Assembly: GCA_963640855.1 (NCBI GenBank)
Contig: CAVIAJ010000004.1
Coordinates: 1 to 64,000, forward strand
Direction of reading: 5' to 3'
Length of the DNA: 64,000 nt
Source of the DNA: Methanarcanum sp963640855
Lineage (GTDB): Archaea > Thermoplasmatota > Thermoplasmata > Methanomassiliicoccales > Methanomethylophilaceae
Of this stretch, positions 8,895 through 18,732 are shown in pieces. Positions within the stretch are counted from its first letter, which is position 1. Every line of letters starts with the position of its first letter. The notes beneath the pieces were generated by a model. The model saw nothing but the letters and a program-made list of their open reading frames with translations. It was not told the DNA's origin and made no database searches. The position numbers and the translations under genes were made by a program.

Positions 8895-11777
8895 ATGAAT
8901 TCGAAAAAGATCAGTATGATGGCTGCAACGGCCGCTGTATTGATGATGCTGTGTGTGGCAGTAACCCCGATTGTCGCAGACAGTGCCTCCGCAGCGGATG
9001 CTGACAGCAGCTCTGCTTTTGCTGATGATGTCGAAAAGACTCTCACAGACATCAGCAAAGAAGATTTTCTGAAAGAATTAAAGGAATATCTCAACATAGA
9101 TGACGATATAAATGATTTCGGCGACCTTACGGACTTCGACATACCGTCTGATTTTGCGGAAAAGAGCGGATTGGATACAATAGCACTGTCCCTTATGGCG
9201 AGAATTGCTTTGGGCAACGAATTCGGCGACGTCGTAACCGTCGACGAAGTAAAGACATTTAAGAGCGGCGAGACATTGGATCTTGTCGGCGATCTCGCAC
9301 GTGTCAACCTGAAATTCACCGAGAACGGTAAATACGTCGTCGAAAAAGGCGCATCCGTACTTCTCTGCGAATCGCTCAAGCTCGAAGGAAAGGGCGCAAT
9401 CATCGAACTGAAAGAAGGTTCGCTCATCAAATTCACAAAAACCGCAGAAGGATACCCTGTTGACAAAGACACTGTAATCTCACTCAACGGTACATTCAGT
9501 TCATCCGCATCATACGATGAAAAGAACGTAACCGCAGATGTGGATGTTGCACTCAACGGTACACTCTCGGACGGCAGATATATCACAATCGAAAACGACG
9601 GAAATATGATTGATTTCAGCCTTTCAATCACCGCAAACAGCGGCACAAAGATCGGAACAAAACTGACAGAATCGCCCCTCGACATCGAACTTGCCGTCAA
9701 AATCAAATCCGTTATTATCGGCGGAGTCACAATCAGCGGTGTAAATGTTACAGCTACATTGTACTACGACCCCGTCAAAGGCGCAGTCGGCGGTGAAATC
9801 CAGGCCAAAGCAACCACCGCAGCGAAAGACATCACAACCGATGTTACCCTCGACACAAAACTCAACATCAAAGGTATCGACACAGTGATTAATTCCGGAG
9901 AAGATACAGCCGTAAGTGCCGATGCAAAGAAAGAGGCAAAAATCGAATTCGACATGGATTCGAAATTCTCCGTAGCAGTCAAAGGAAAGGATATCGACAC
10001 CAGCGCAGATGTCAAATCCACAGTCACCGGATCAATCACCGATGACAAACTCACATTGACCGCAGACTGTGAAATCTCCGACTTCAAACTCAAGGACATC
10101 GAAGCAAAAGGAGTTAAAGCGCACCTCGTCGCAAATGCAGATCTGAAATCCGCATCCGATTCTGAACCTTCGGACATCCTCGATATGATCGATTCCGCAT
10201 CATACGCAGAAGCCGAATACGTCAAAGTCAAGACCGACGAAAGCAACTTCGAACTCTCCGATGCAAAGGTAACATTCGAGAAAGACAGGGACAATGCAAC
10301 AGCGGTTGTTCTCAAAGTCGGAAAACTCAACATGCTTGAAAAGAACAACGGCAGCGAGTGGACAACAGTCGGACTCACCGACGGTTCTTTCAAGGTAACA
10401 GAGAAAGGAGAAAAAGTAATCATTTCCGGTAAGGATCTTGTCGCCAAGACAAAACCCGTTCTCGGAAAGGAAGTGAACATCACCGCAAATAACTTCACGG
10501 CAGAAAAAGCCGGAAAGAAAGTGACATTCGTCAGCGGTACATTCAACATCAGCGATATCTCAATAGGCGGTATCGATACAGTCATCTCCAAAAATGCCAA
10601 CGTCACGGGAACAATGACCGTACTCAACGGTAAACTCACCGTTGAAGACGGCAACAAGAACCTCGGCGGAAAGTTCGTCGTATGCCCCGGAGCAACATAT
10701 GTCTACAACACAGACAAAACAATTGATGTCGACAGGGATTCTCTCGGAAAACTCGTCGTCTCCAATGCATCCGGCGTACAGACACTCTCAATCGAAGCTC
10801 TCGGACCCGGATACATCCTCAAAGAATCGGATGACGGATTGAAATACACCGTAGATGCAGACGGAAAAGGTACATTTGCCGATGCAGCTCCCAGCGGAAC
10901 ACTCTCCGCAGACTGCGGACACAAAACATTCAAACTGACCATCAACGGCGAAACGACCGAGAAAGAATTCCTCAGTCTTGTTTCCTTCCCCGAAGGACCT
11001 GCCGCCGAAAAAGGCAAAGTGTTCCTCGGATGGACCGACGGCTACGTCACATGCCAGCCCAACCAGCTCGGTTACCTCATGCCCGCAAGGGACGTGACAT
11101 TCACCGCAGTGTGGGGTGAACAGGCCGTTGTCGACCAGACAACAGCCGAGAAATACAGTGTTTTCTGCAATACCGCAAAATCTCTCATCATCAAAGCAGA
11201 CACGATGAAGGACATGATTGAGAAAGTCAAAGCCAACAAAGGCATGGCTTTCGATATCAAAGCAACCGACTACACGATTTCCTTCAACGGCGAAGCAGCT
11301 TCCGCATTCGACGGCGAACTCACTGTTTCGATTACGAAAGCCGAGAAGGGAACTGTTGACGACGAAATTGCCAACGCAATCGAAGACGGTGCACTCTACA
11401 GCATCGACGTCAAATGCGACGGAGAATATGTAAATACATTCGCAACAGACGGTAAAGCAACCGTTACGGTCACCTACGACCTCAAAGACGGACAGAAAGT
11501 ATCCGATCTGAAGGCATATTACTTCGACGGCAATTCACTCGAACCCGTTGTAAGCAAGGTCACCGATCTCGGAAACGGAAAAGCCGAAGTCACCATGACT
11601 CTCGAACACTTCTCCGATTACATCGTGAAGGAAGACAAGAATGCAGATGCAGCTCCCGCAGAGAGCACATCGAATGATGACAACGGCATGAGTGTCGGAG
11701 TCATTGCAGGTGCAGTCGTTGCTGTCATTGTCATCCTCGCAATCGTCGGTGTCGTTCTGACAAAGAGGAAAGGATGA
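8895..11777 (+). CDS. Large secreted, membrane-anchored surface protein
   Basis: The 960-residue product starts at 8895 after a good ribosome site (GGAGG at 8884-8888). An N-terminal signal segment (residues about 5-30, rich in A, V, M) is followed by a D/E/K/T-rich extracellular region of beta-type repeats. Around residue 710 there is a Listeria-Bacteroides (InlB B) type repeat with GKVFLGWTDG and DVTFTAVWGE. One transmembrane helix near the C-terminus (VGVIAGAVVAVIVILAIVGV) ends in KRKG, so the body faces outside. Such proteins are common on gut archaea and are often adhesin-like. Function is not established; it stands alone between cysE and cysS. Confidence 0.85.
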   Translation: MNSKKISMMAATAAVLMMLCVAVTPIVADSASAADADSSSAFADDVEKTLTDISKEDFLKELKEYLNIDDDINDFGDLTDFDIPSDFAEKSGLDTIALSLMARIALGNEFGDVVTVDEVKTFKSGETLDLVGDLARVNLKFTENGKYVVEKGASVLLCESLKLEGKGAIIELKEGSLIKFTKTAEGYPVDKDTVISLNGTFSSSASYDEKNVTADVDVALNGTLSDGRYITIENDGNMIDFSLSITANSGTKIGTKLTESPLDIELAVKIKSVIIGGVTISGVNVTATLYYDPVKGAVGGEIQAKATTAAKDITTDVTLDTKLNIKGIDTVINSGEDTAVSADAKKEAKIEFDMDSKFSVAVKGKDIDTSADVKSTVTGSITDDKLTLTADCEISDFKLKDIEAKGVKAHLVANADLKSASDSEPSDILDMIDSASYAEAEYVKVKTDESNFELSDAKVTFEKDRDNATAVVLKVGKLNMLEKNNGSEWTTVGLTDGSFKVTEKGEKVIISGKDLVAKTKPVLGKEVNITANNFTAEKAGKKVTFVSGTFNISDISIGGIDTVISKNANVTGTMTVLNGKLTVEDGNKNLGGKFVVCPGATYVYNTDKTIDVDRDSLGKLVVSNASGVQTLSIEALGPGYILKESDDGLKYTVDADGKGTFADAAPSGTLSADCGHKTFKLTINGETTEKEFLSLVSFPEGPAAEKGKVFLGWTDGYVTCQPNQLGYLMPARDVTFTAVWGEQAVVDQTTAEKYSVFCNTAKSLIIKADTMKDMIEKVKANKGMAFDIKATDYTISFNGEAASAFDGELTVSITKAEKGTVDDEIANAIEDGALYSIDVKCDGEYVNTFATDGKATVTVTYDLKDGQKVSDLKAYYFDGNSLEPVVSKVTDLGNGKAEVTMTLEHFSDYIVKEDKNADAAPAESTSNDDNGMSVGVIAGAVVAVIVILAIVGVVLTKRKG

Positions 11778-11785
11778 ACTCCCGA

Positions 11786-11806
11786 GGAGGGGATACATTC
11801 CCCTCC
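11786..11806 (+). terminator. Hairpin after the surface-protein gene
   Basis: Arms GGAGGGGA and TCCCCTCC around TACAT, nine bases after the stop codon. No long T run follows. Confidence 0.45.
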
Positions 11807-11882
11807 CCTTAAACTTCTTAACATTATTCTTCTGAATCTTTTACCGACAAATATTATAACAGACCAGGCACTAGCGGCAAGT

Positions 11883-13298
11883 ATGTCCCTGGTCATCCAT
11901 AACACACTCACGAACAGAAAAGAGGAATTCGTACCTATCGAGAAAGGCAAAGTCAGGATGTATGTCTGCGGTGTTACCGTATACGACGACATTCACATGG
12001 GTCACGCAAGAAGCATGATCGTCTTCGATATGGTGGCAAAATACCTCAGATACAGCGGTTATGAAGTCACACACGTTACCAATTTCACGGATGTAGACGA
12101 TAAAATCATCACAAGAGCTGCGGAAAGGGGAATGGAACCTCTCGAACTCTCCGAGATGTACATCAAAAAGTATTTCGAAGAAATCGAAAAACTCGGAATC
12201 GGCAGAGCGGACATCTACCCCAGAGCAAGCGAAAGCATGGATGACATCATCAAAATGTGCAGTGAGATTATCGACAACGGCTACGGATATGTTACCGCAG
12301 ACGGAAGCGTTTACTTCTCCGTTGAAAAAGCAAAGAGCTTCGGATGCCTTACGAACAAAACAATGGACGATATGCTTTCCACGGGACGCATCGCAAACGA
12401 TGAGCAGAAGAAGAATCCTTTGGACTTTGCCGTATGGAAAGCCGCAAAACCCGGAGAAATCTCATGGGATTCTCCCTGGGGCAAAGGAAGGCCGGGATGG
12501 CATATCGAATGCTCCGCGATGATCAGACACCACCTCGGTGAAAAGATCGATATCCACGGAGGAGGAAACGACCTTATCTTCCCGCACCATGAGAACGAAA
12601 TCCTTCAGACAGAAGCCGTAACAGGCGATCAGCTTGCCAACTATTGGATGCACAACGGTATGCTTCAGGTCAAAGGTATGGGAATGTCCAAAGAAGAAAA
12701 GATGTCAAAATCTCTCGGTAATTTCTTCAGAGTATGCGATGTAGCCGGGAAGTATGACAGTCACGTCATCAGATTCTATTTCCTCGGAACACACTACATG
12801 AGCCCCCTCGTTTACAGCGAAGAAGGATTCGAACTTGCTTCTTCGTCGTTAAAGAGAATCTGGAACTTCTGGCGTGAGCTTCAGTCCTATGTGAAAACCG
12901 CTGACGGAAAAGACGATGCTTCCGATCTGATTGAATCAATAAAATCCGCATTCGTAAATGAAATGGATGACGATTTCAACACACCTGGTGCGATCAAAGT
13001 ATTCTTCGACCTCGTCACCGCAGGTAACAAGATGATTGCGGAAAAATCACTTTCAAAGAAAGGTGCCGAAAACATCATCGAAATGATGAAAGGATTCGAC
13101 ACTGTGTTCGGAATTCTTCCCGAAGATGAAAACACGGATGAGGGTATGGATTCTGTTATGAAGATTCTCATGGACATCCGTTCCGAACTCAGAAAGCGTA
13201 AGATGTACGATCTTGCCGACATGATAAGAGACAGACTTACGGAGTCCGGAATTCAGCTTGAGGATTCGGCAGACGGAATGAAATGGAAAAGAATCTGA
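11883..13298 (+). CDS. cysS: Cysteinyl-tRNA synthetase
   Basis: CysRS charges tRNA-Cys. The 471-residue class I enzyme shows the zinc cysteine in MYVCGVTVYD (Cys29), the HMGH signature (38-41), the zinc/substrate motif HGGGNDLIFPHHENE and KMSKS near residue 272. Presence of a direct CysRS beside cysK and cysE argues for free-cysteine charging here and not only the Sep-tRNA route used by many methanogens. A two-way hairpin separates it from the convergent gene downstream. Confidence 0.97.
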   Translation: MSLVIHNTLTNRKEEFVPIEKGKVRMYVCGVTVYDDIHMGHARSMIVFDMVAKYLRYSGYEVTHVTNFTDVDDKIITRAAERGMEPLELSEMYIKKYFEEIEKLGIGRADIYPRASESMDDIIKMCSEIIDNGYGYVTADGSVYFSVEKAKSFGCLTNKTMDDMLSTGRIANDEQKKNPLDFAVWKAAKPGEISWDSPWGKGRPGWHIECSAMIRHHLGEKIDIHGGGNDLIFPHHENEILQTEAVTGDQLANYWMHNGMLQVKGMGMSKEEKMSKSLGNFFRVCDVAGKYDSHVIRFYFLGTHYMSPLVYSEEGFELASSSLKRIWNFWRELQSYVKTADGKDDASDLIESIKSAFVNEMDDDFNTPGAIKVFFDLVTAGNKMIAEKSLSKKGAENIIEMMKGFDTVFGILPEDENTDEGMDSVMKILMDIRSELRKRKMYDLADMIRDRLTESGIQLEDSADGMKWKRI

Positions 13299-13319
13299 TC
13301 GGTAAGCTCACTTACCGAT
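13298..13319. terminator. Bidirectional hairpin between cysS and the thiolation gene
   Basis: Nine-base arms ATCGGTAAG and CTTACCGAT around CTCA overlap the ends of both convergent genes; T-rich sequence follows on the + side. Confidence 0.6.
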
Positions 13320-14228
13320 TTTCTTTTTCATTTCTTCCGATAACTCACACGCTTTGCATCTTTCGGCGAGAGTAGGTTCCCCGCACCCACATTCGTGAAG
13401 TTCTGCGGCTTTGAAGTTTTCCGAAAGCATCGGATACAGCTGATTGTAAGAAGATAATATGCTGTATTTCGAACCCGGGGATCTTGATTCAAGACTGTCA
13501 ACGATATCACGGTACTGATTCCTGAGTGCTTCCTTCCAGTAAGGGCAGGTCATATCGTGATATTCCAAACCCGAGACGATTGCATAGAGCAGCGATTCCT
13601 TCTCGGAAACCGCCCTCAGAGGAATGAATCTCGGAACGAGACCGGGCTGTATTTTCTTATGAGGGCCCAATCTCGCCAGTCTTTCAATGTCGCCTCTTAC
13701 GAAGTTCATCATAACCGACTGACTCATATCGTCGAGATTGTGTCCCGTAGCAAGATATGTCGCACCTATTTCCTTTGCGACTTTGTTCATACACCGTCTT
13801 CTGAACACACCGCAGTACGTACACGGGCTGTTTTCACCGCTTAAGGGTGCAACTTCATCCATCGTAAGTCCCAATTCTTCTCTGAATGAAATCAGGTGAA
13901 ATGAAATGTTGTTGTTTTCACAGAAATTCTTCACGATTCCGATACTCGAAGGCCTGTATCCTTCGATTCCTTCGTCGATTGTGATGCAGTGGATTTCGAT
14001 ATCCCTTCTTTTACCGAAGGTATCGGATAACAGCTTAAGAGTAACCATCGAATCCTTTCCGCCTGAAACGGCTGCGGCAATCTTATCTCCCGGTTTTACG
14101 TCAATCTGCTTCCTTATCTCACGTTTCACTTTCTTTTCAACGTATTTCATAAAATGTTCCGCACAGAGGTGCGAACCGTTGTATCTTATGAACGTGACTG
14201 CATCTTTCTGACAGCTGTCGCACTTCAT
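13308..14228 (-). CDS. tRNA 2-thiolation enzyme, TtuA/NcsA family
   Basis: Proteins of this ATP-pyrophosphatase family adenylate and thiolate uridine in tRNA. The 306-residue product has an N-terminal zinc finger (Cys3, Cys6, Cys22, His25), the PP-loop SGGKDS (55-60), the CTYCGVFRRRC iron-sulfur/catalytic cysteine segment near 136-146, and a C-terminal zinc finger (CGCG, later CKAC). Its start overlaps the orc1 stop (ATGA), placing it last in a three-gene operon. Position in tRNA (U34 or U54) cannot be told from sequence. Confidence 0.88.
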   Translation of the reverse strand: MKCDSCQKDAVTFIRYNGSHLCAEHFMKYVEKKVKREIRKQIDVKPGDKIAAAVSGGKDSMVTLKLLSDTFGKRRDIEIHCITIDEGIEGYRPSSIGIVKNFCENNNISFHLISFREELGLTMDEVAPLSGENSPCTYCGVFRRRCMNKVAKEIGATYLATGHNLDDMSQSVMMNFVRGDIERLARLGPHKKIQPGLVPRFIPLRAVSEKESLLYAIVSGLEYHDMTCPYWKEALRNQYRDIVDSLESRSPGSKYSILSSYNQLYPMLSENFKAAELHECGCGEPTLAERCKACELSEEMKKKIGK

Positions 14229-15385
14229 TGAGGATCACCGAGTAATTTTTCTATTCTCTTGGCGAGTTCCTTGGAAGGGATGTCAGGTAACGAAACGTAC
14301 ATGGATTTTGAAGGTTCCACATCTTTCGCTTCGGTCAGAAGGTTCTGTCTCATTAAATCTCTGACATACTGAAAGAACTGTGTGTGTTTTCTCGGTTCTT
14401 CGCCGTATTCTTCACAGACAATATGATATGTCTTCTCGGCATCGTTGATTTTGATACAGCTTTTGTCTTTGATTGCTCTTGCAATCGCAAGTAACGCAAA
14501 CAGTTCGTTACGTCCGAGTTCTTCCAGTTTTGCTGTGTTTACGACGGAGAACACCATGTTTCCCAACTGACGTACGTCTTCGGGAACAATCTTTCCTTCG
14601 GGCTTCATTTCCGCGGTACGTGCAGCCTTATCCAATAAATCGATTGCAAATCTCGCATCACCGTCGGATGATGCCATTTCCGCAACCATATTGATTATTC
14701 CGTCGTCGTATGTTCCCGGTGCCAATGCTTCTTCCGCACGGTATCTTACGATATCTCTGAGCTGATTCTGAGAGTATTTCTCAAATCTTATCGTATTGAC
14801 TTTCTTGAAAGTGGAACGTGAGGCTTCGTCAAGTCTGTCTATAACATATTCCTGGGAAATCAGAATTAACGATACCGATACGTGAATATTCAGCGATTCT
14901 TCGCTCATTCTCGATAACTGATAAATGAGATTGACGGGACCTTTTCTCAGAAGGATGTTTGCTTCGTCCATCACGATGATTACACGTTTTTTCGATCTTT
15001 CGATATGGGCCTTCAATGCTCTCAGCATCTCTTCGGGTGAGAATCCTCTGTCGGGATATCCTTCGTCGTAGTGTCTTAAACACTGATAGAGAACACCTGA
15101 TTCCGTACCCTTCTGTCTGCAGTTCACAAATATGTAGTCCATGGGGACGTTGTGCAGAGAGGCGTATTTCATCACCTCCCTGATGAAGAATTTGGATGTT
15201 GCCGTCTTTCCCGTTCCGACGCTTCCCGTAATGAATGCGTATTCGGATGTTCCTCTTTCGATAACGGGACGGAAAATCATCTCCAAAAGATTCAGCTGTT
15301 CCTCACGTCCGGGAAGACTGTCGGGAATGTGATCGAACGACAGCTTCATCGGATCTCTTATTATCACGGACTGACGTTCGAACAT
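14225..15385 (-). CDS. cdc6: Orc1/Cdc6 replication initiator
   Basis: Archaeal Orc1/Cdc6 binds origin recognition boxes and loads the MCM helicase. The 386-residue product has an AAA+ core with Walker A GSVGTGKT (54-61), Walker B VIIVMDEAN and a C-terminal winged-helix region (ELGRNELFALLAIARAIKDK onward). It sits between a NIF3-like gene four bases upstream and the thiolation gene that overlaps its end. Origins often lie beside this gene, but the flanks here are too tight to hold one. Confidence 0.93.
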   Translation of the reverse strand: MFERQSVIIRDPMKLSFDHIPDSLPGREEQLNLLEMIFRPVIERGTSEYAFITGSVGTGKTATSKFFIREVMKYASLHNVPMDYIFVNCRQKGTESGVLYQCLRHYDEGYPDRGFSPEEMLRALKAHIERSKKRVIIVMDEANILLRKGPVNLIYQLSRMSEESLNIHVSVSLILISQEYVIDRLDEASRSTFKKVNTIRFEKYSQNQLRDIVRYRAEEALAPGTYDDGIINMVAEMASSDGDARFAIDLLDKAARTAEMKPEGKIVPEDVRQLGNMVFSVVNTAKLEELGRNELFALLAIARAIKDKSCIKINDAEKTYHIVCEEYGEEPRKHTQFFQYVRDLMRQNLLTEAKDVEPSKSMYVSLPDIPSKELAKRIEKLLGDPQ

Positions 15386-15389
15386 TCTA

Positions 15390-16343
15390 TCAGTTCCTGC
15401 TTACGCGGATTAATCCCGAACAGGGAATTATCTCTATTCCGTTCTTCTGCCACACATCGCAGATGAGATTCACACCTAACGAATCTGAAGGCATATGGCC
15501 TGAAATAATCAGTCTGATGTTGTGTTTTCCCGCTTCTTCGATGTGACTTTCGGGGAAGTGCATTCCTAATACTGTGCCTACGCCCGACAATTCCAGTTTC
15601 GAGTAGATTTCCTTGGGGCTTGACGTACCGCCGTTCATTTTCACAACGACTTTGCCGCAGTGATCGTTCGGACTTCCGACGGCGATGAGAGGTTTGCAGT
15701 TGTATTTGGCTGCAATCCTGAATTCATCCAAAGACATGAGATAATCTGTTATGTCCTTAAGATAAGTCGGATTTTCTTTCTCGATACCTTTACTGAGAAA
15801 ATCTCCCACGCAGTTGTCTGCGGGAGCGTGAATGTTCATTATCGGGATGTTGAGAAGTTTTGCAGCATCGACTGCCTGGTTGTAATTGGCGGGGTGGACA
15901 CCTCTCCTGACTTCCGAGATACGGGATTTCATCATATCTTCGATTGCATTGTAAGGTACGCCGTATCTGTGGTAGAGTTCGTTCTGAATGTCGATTACTT
16001 CCGGGAAAGATATCCTGGATGTTCCCAAAGGATGGTGGGCGACGATACCGTCGATTCTCTCTCCTTTTTCTTTCAATCTGTCTGCAAGGAGAACTTCTCC
16101 CGTTTCGATGTCGATACCCCACATGAGTTTTTTGACTTCGGTGTTTCCGTCTCCGAAGGAAAGTCTCGAATCTCCGTAAGGATTCCAGAGTCTTTCTTCA
16201 TCGAAATACCCCTTTTCTTCATTACCGAGAGAATCGTATCTCGATTTTTCTTCTTCCAGTATCTCGTCGATCCTCTCTTTCGGACGGGGATCGTGTTCGA
16301 TACCCGTACGGATTGCGAGTTTATAGGCATCGATTAACTTCAT
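15390..16343 (-). CDS. NIF3-like / Nif3 superfamily metal-binding protein
   Basis: The 317-residue protein carries histidine motifs typical of the NIF3 (formerly GTP cyclohydrolase I type 2) family: GIVAHHPLG, NIHAPADNC and a late ISGHMPSDSLG. These normally bind a dinuclear metal centre. The biochemical role of the family is unsettled. First gene of the unit leading to cdc6; divergent from rfcS. Confidence 0.7.
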   Translation of the reverse strand: MKLIDAYKLAIRTGIEHDPRPKERIDEILEEEKSRYDSLGNEEKGYFDEERLWNPYGDSRLSFGDGNTEVKKLMWGIDIETGEVLLADRLKEKGERIDGIVAHHPLGTSRISFPEVIDIQNELYHRYGVPYNAIEDMMKSRISEVRRGVHPANYNQAVDAAKLLNIPIMNIHAPADNCVGDFLSKGIEKENPTYLKDITDYLMSLDEFRIAAKYNCKPLIAVGSPNDHCGKVVVKMNGGTSSPKEIYSKLELSGVGTVLGMHFPESHIEEAGKHNIRLIISGHMPSDSLGVNLICDVWQKNGIEIIPCSGLIRVSRN

Positions 16344-16463
16344 ATGTCACAGTGAATGAAATCGATATTGATAATGGCTTGTCCCGATACTGTTACCGCA
16401 GCGTATGACACACGCCGGGAACAATGTTTATTTCACTTGATTTGTATGTCCGTGACGATCTAC

Positions 16464-17423
16464 ATGAAGGAGATATGGACAGAGAAATACAGGCCGAAGA
16501 AGCTCGACGAAGTTATCGGACAGAAGCACGTCACGGAGAGACTCAAAGCCTATGTCGAAACGAAGAATATGCCCCATCTCCTCATGACCGGACCTGCCGG
16601 TACCGGAAAGACGACTTGTTCTCTTGCTATGGCGAGAGAGATGTTCGGTGACGAATGGAAAGGAAACTTCATCGAACTCAACGCATCCGATGAAAGAGGA
16701 ATCGATGTCGTCAGAGGAAAAATCAAAGAATTCGCAAGAACGGCTCCGCTCGGAAATGCGGAGTTCAAGATCATCTTCATGGATGAAGCCGATGCTCTTA
16801 CGTCCGATGCACAGGCGGCACTGAGAAGAACAATGGAAAAATACTCCAAAATCTGCCGTTTCATCCTTTCCTGTAACTATTCTTCGAAAATTATCGACCC
16901 TATTCAGTCGAGATGCGCCGTATTCAGATTCAAACCTCTCACAAAAGACGATGTCAGAGGATTCCTGACAAGGATTGTTGAGAATGAAAACGTAAAGATT
17001 GACAGCGATGCTATGGAGGCTCTTGTTCATGTTGCAAGAGGAGATATGAGACGCGCAGTGAATTCGTTACAGGTCGCCGCATCTATGGACAAGACAATCG
17101 ATATCGACACTGTCTACCAAACAACAGGTCTTGCCAATCCCGAAGAAGTCAAAAAGATGATCGAAACCGCTCTCAAAGGCAATTTCATCGCCGCGAGAGA
17201 CAAACTCGATGAGATTATGATCGAATTCGGTCTTTCGGGCCAGGACATCATAAGACAGATTCATTCGTCATTCTTCGAATTGGGAATAGACGACCGTGAG
17301 AAAGTTATGCTTATGGATAAAACCGGAGAAATCGAATTCCATATCATCGAGGGAAGCAACGAACGCATCCAATTGGAAGCGCTGTTGGCTTACCTCGTGA
17401 TGGTCGGCGGAATGAAGAGATAA
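16464..17423 (+). CDS. rfcS: Replication factor C small subunit
   Basis: RFC loads the PCNA sliding clamp. The 319-residue AAA+ protein shows the RFC box EIWTEKYRPKKLDEVIGQ, Walker A GPAGTGKT (43-50), Walker B FMDEADAL and the SRC motif SRCAVFRF. I took the ATG at 16464, since family proteins begin right before the EKYRP box; the longer frame from 16356 runs into the divergent promoter region. It converges with paaK at one base. Confidence 0.95.
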   Translation: MKEIWTEKYRPKKLDEVIGQKHVTERLKAYVETKNMPHLLMTGPAGTGKTTCSLAMAREMFGDEWKGNFIELNASDERGIDVVRGKIKEFARTAPLGNAEFKIIFMDEADALTSDAQAALRRTMEKYSKICRFILSCNYSSKIIDPIQSRCAVFRFKPLTKDDVRGFLTRIVENENVKIDSDAMEALVHVARGDMRRAVNSLQVAASMDKTIDIDTVYQTTGLANPEEVKKMIETALKGNFIAARDKLDEIMIEFGLSGQDIIRQIHSSFFELGIDDREKVMLMDKTGEIEFHIIEGSNERIQLEALLAYLVMVGGMKR

Positions 17424-17424
17424 A

Positions 17425-18669
17425 TCAGTATCTGTTGTCGAAGATACGGTGACTCTTCTTCTCACTCCTCGGCAGTTCCTGTATCGAAACTGCCTTGGAG
17501 ATGATTGTTATTCCGATTTTACTCTTGAACTCTTCACGTACGGTCTTTTCCAACGCTTTGCGTTCGTCACCCGTGAGTTCTGTTTCAAAGAACAGTGTGA
17601 GCGAATCCTTTCCTTCGAGGTGATCGATCATCACCTGATATTCGCTGGAAACTCCGTCGATTCCTTTCAGAAGATCTTCGATCTGTCCGGGGAAGATGTT
17701 GACCCCCTTCACCTTTACCATATCGTCCGTACGTCCGATCAGGATGTCGATACGCGGAAACTCCGAACCGCAGGGACATTTTCCGGGAATAATGCGGGTA
17801 AGATCGTGAGTTCTGTATCTGATGAGCGGTGCTCCCTCTTTCTTCAGAGTGGTGATTACCAACTCACCGTATTCTCCGTCGGGAACGTTCTTTCCCGTCT
17901 TGGGATCGATGATTTCCATGTATGTGTAATCGGACCAGCAGTGCATTCCGGTTGCGTGTTCGCAGCTGATGCCTATTCCAGGACCGTAAATCTCAGTAAG
18001 ACCGTAGATGTCGTAAAGTTCCACACCCAATTCGTTGGCGATACGCTCACGCATCTTGTCTCCCCAGCGTTCGGAACCGATCAGAGCCTTTTTGAGCTTG
18101 ATTTTGTCTTTGATACCTCTTTTCTCGATTTCTTCCGCAAGAAGCAGTGCGTAGGAAGATGTTGCGGTAAGAACCGTACTTCCCAAATCCTCCATCATTC
18201 TGAGCTGTTTATCGGTGTTACCGGGACCCATGGGGATGCACATTGCTCCCAAACGCTCCGCACCTGCCTGGAAACCGATACCTGCAGTCCACAGTCCGTA
18301 TCCGGGTGTGATATGAATACGATCTTTGTTTGTCACACCTGCCATTTTGTAACATCTTTCAAACATGACTGCCCAGTCTTCAACATCTTTCTTTGTGTAC
18401 GGAATGATAACAGGAGTACCTGTGGTACCTGACGAAGAATGAATTCTTACAACCTCTTCGTCGGAAACTGCCTGAAGTCCCAAAGGATACGCTTCGCGCA
18501 GTTCGTATTTGTCCGTAAGAGGAAGTTTCTCGAAATCTTCTTTTGTTTTGATTGAAGAAATATCGATGTCTTTGTACTTCTGCCTGTAGAACGGTGATTT
18601 TTCTTTGATTGTAGATAATTTCAGCTTAATTGCATCCAATTGCTCCGCAGACATCATGTTATCATTCAT
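17425..18669 (-). CDS. paaK: Phenylacetate-CoA ligase family enzyme
   Basis: The 414-residue AMP-forming ligase has the phosphate loop HSSSGTTGTP (about 91-100), YDIYGLTEIYGPG in the middle and the C-terminal GRTDDMVKVKGVNIFP. Methanogen homologues are annotated as phenylacetate- or aryl-acetate-CoA ligases and are thought to feed aromatic amino acid synthesis from aryl acids; the substrate is inferred from family only. It is a single gene. Confidence 0.88.
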   Translation of the reverse strand: MNDNMMSAEQLDAIKLKLSTIKEKSPFYRQKYKDIDISSIKTKEDFEKLPLTDKYELREAYPLGLQAVSDEEVVRIHSSSGTTGTPVIIPYTKKDVEDWAVMFERCYKMAGVTNKDRIHITPGYGLWTAGIGFQAGAERLGAMCIPMGPGNTDKQLRMMEDLGSTVLTATSSYALLLAEEIEKRGIKDKIKLKKALIGSERWGDKMRERIANELGVELYDIYGLTEIYGPGIGISCEHATGMHCWSDYTYMEIIDPKTGKNVPDGEYGELVITTLKKEGAPLIRYRTHDLTRIIPGKCPCGSEFPRIDILIGRTDDMVKVKGVNIFPGQIEDLLKGIDGVSSEYQVMIDHLEGKDSLTLFFETELTGDERKALEKTVREEFKSKIGITIISKAVSIQELPRSEKKSHRIFDNRY

Positions 18670-18732
18670 CGGAAACGATTCATGATATATTAACTATGCT
18701 GAAAATGGTGCATTGATGTACAATTATGTACA

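Noticed and set aside
8879..10657. Long minus-strand frames opposite the surface-protein gene
   Set aside because: They mirror the biased codon use of the real gene, are rich in S/F/P and have no start signals.
15378..16463. Replication origin beside cdc6
   Set aside because: Gaps around cdc6 are four bases or overlaps, and the 120-base divergent region before rfcS shows no repeated origin boxes that I can see.
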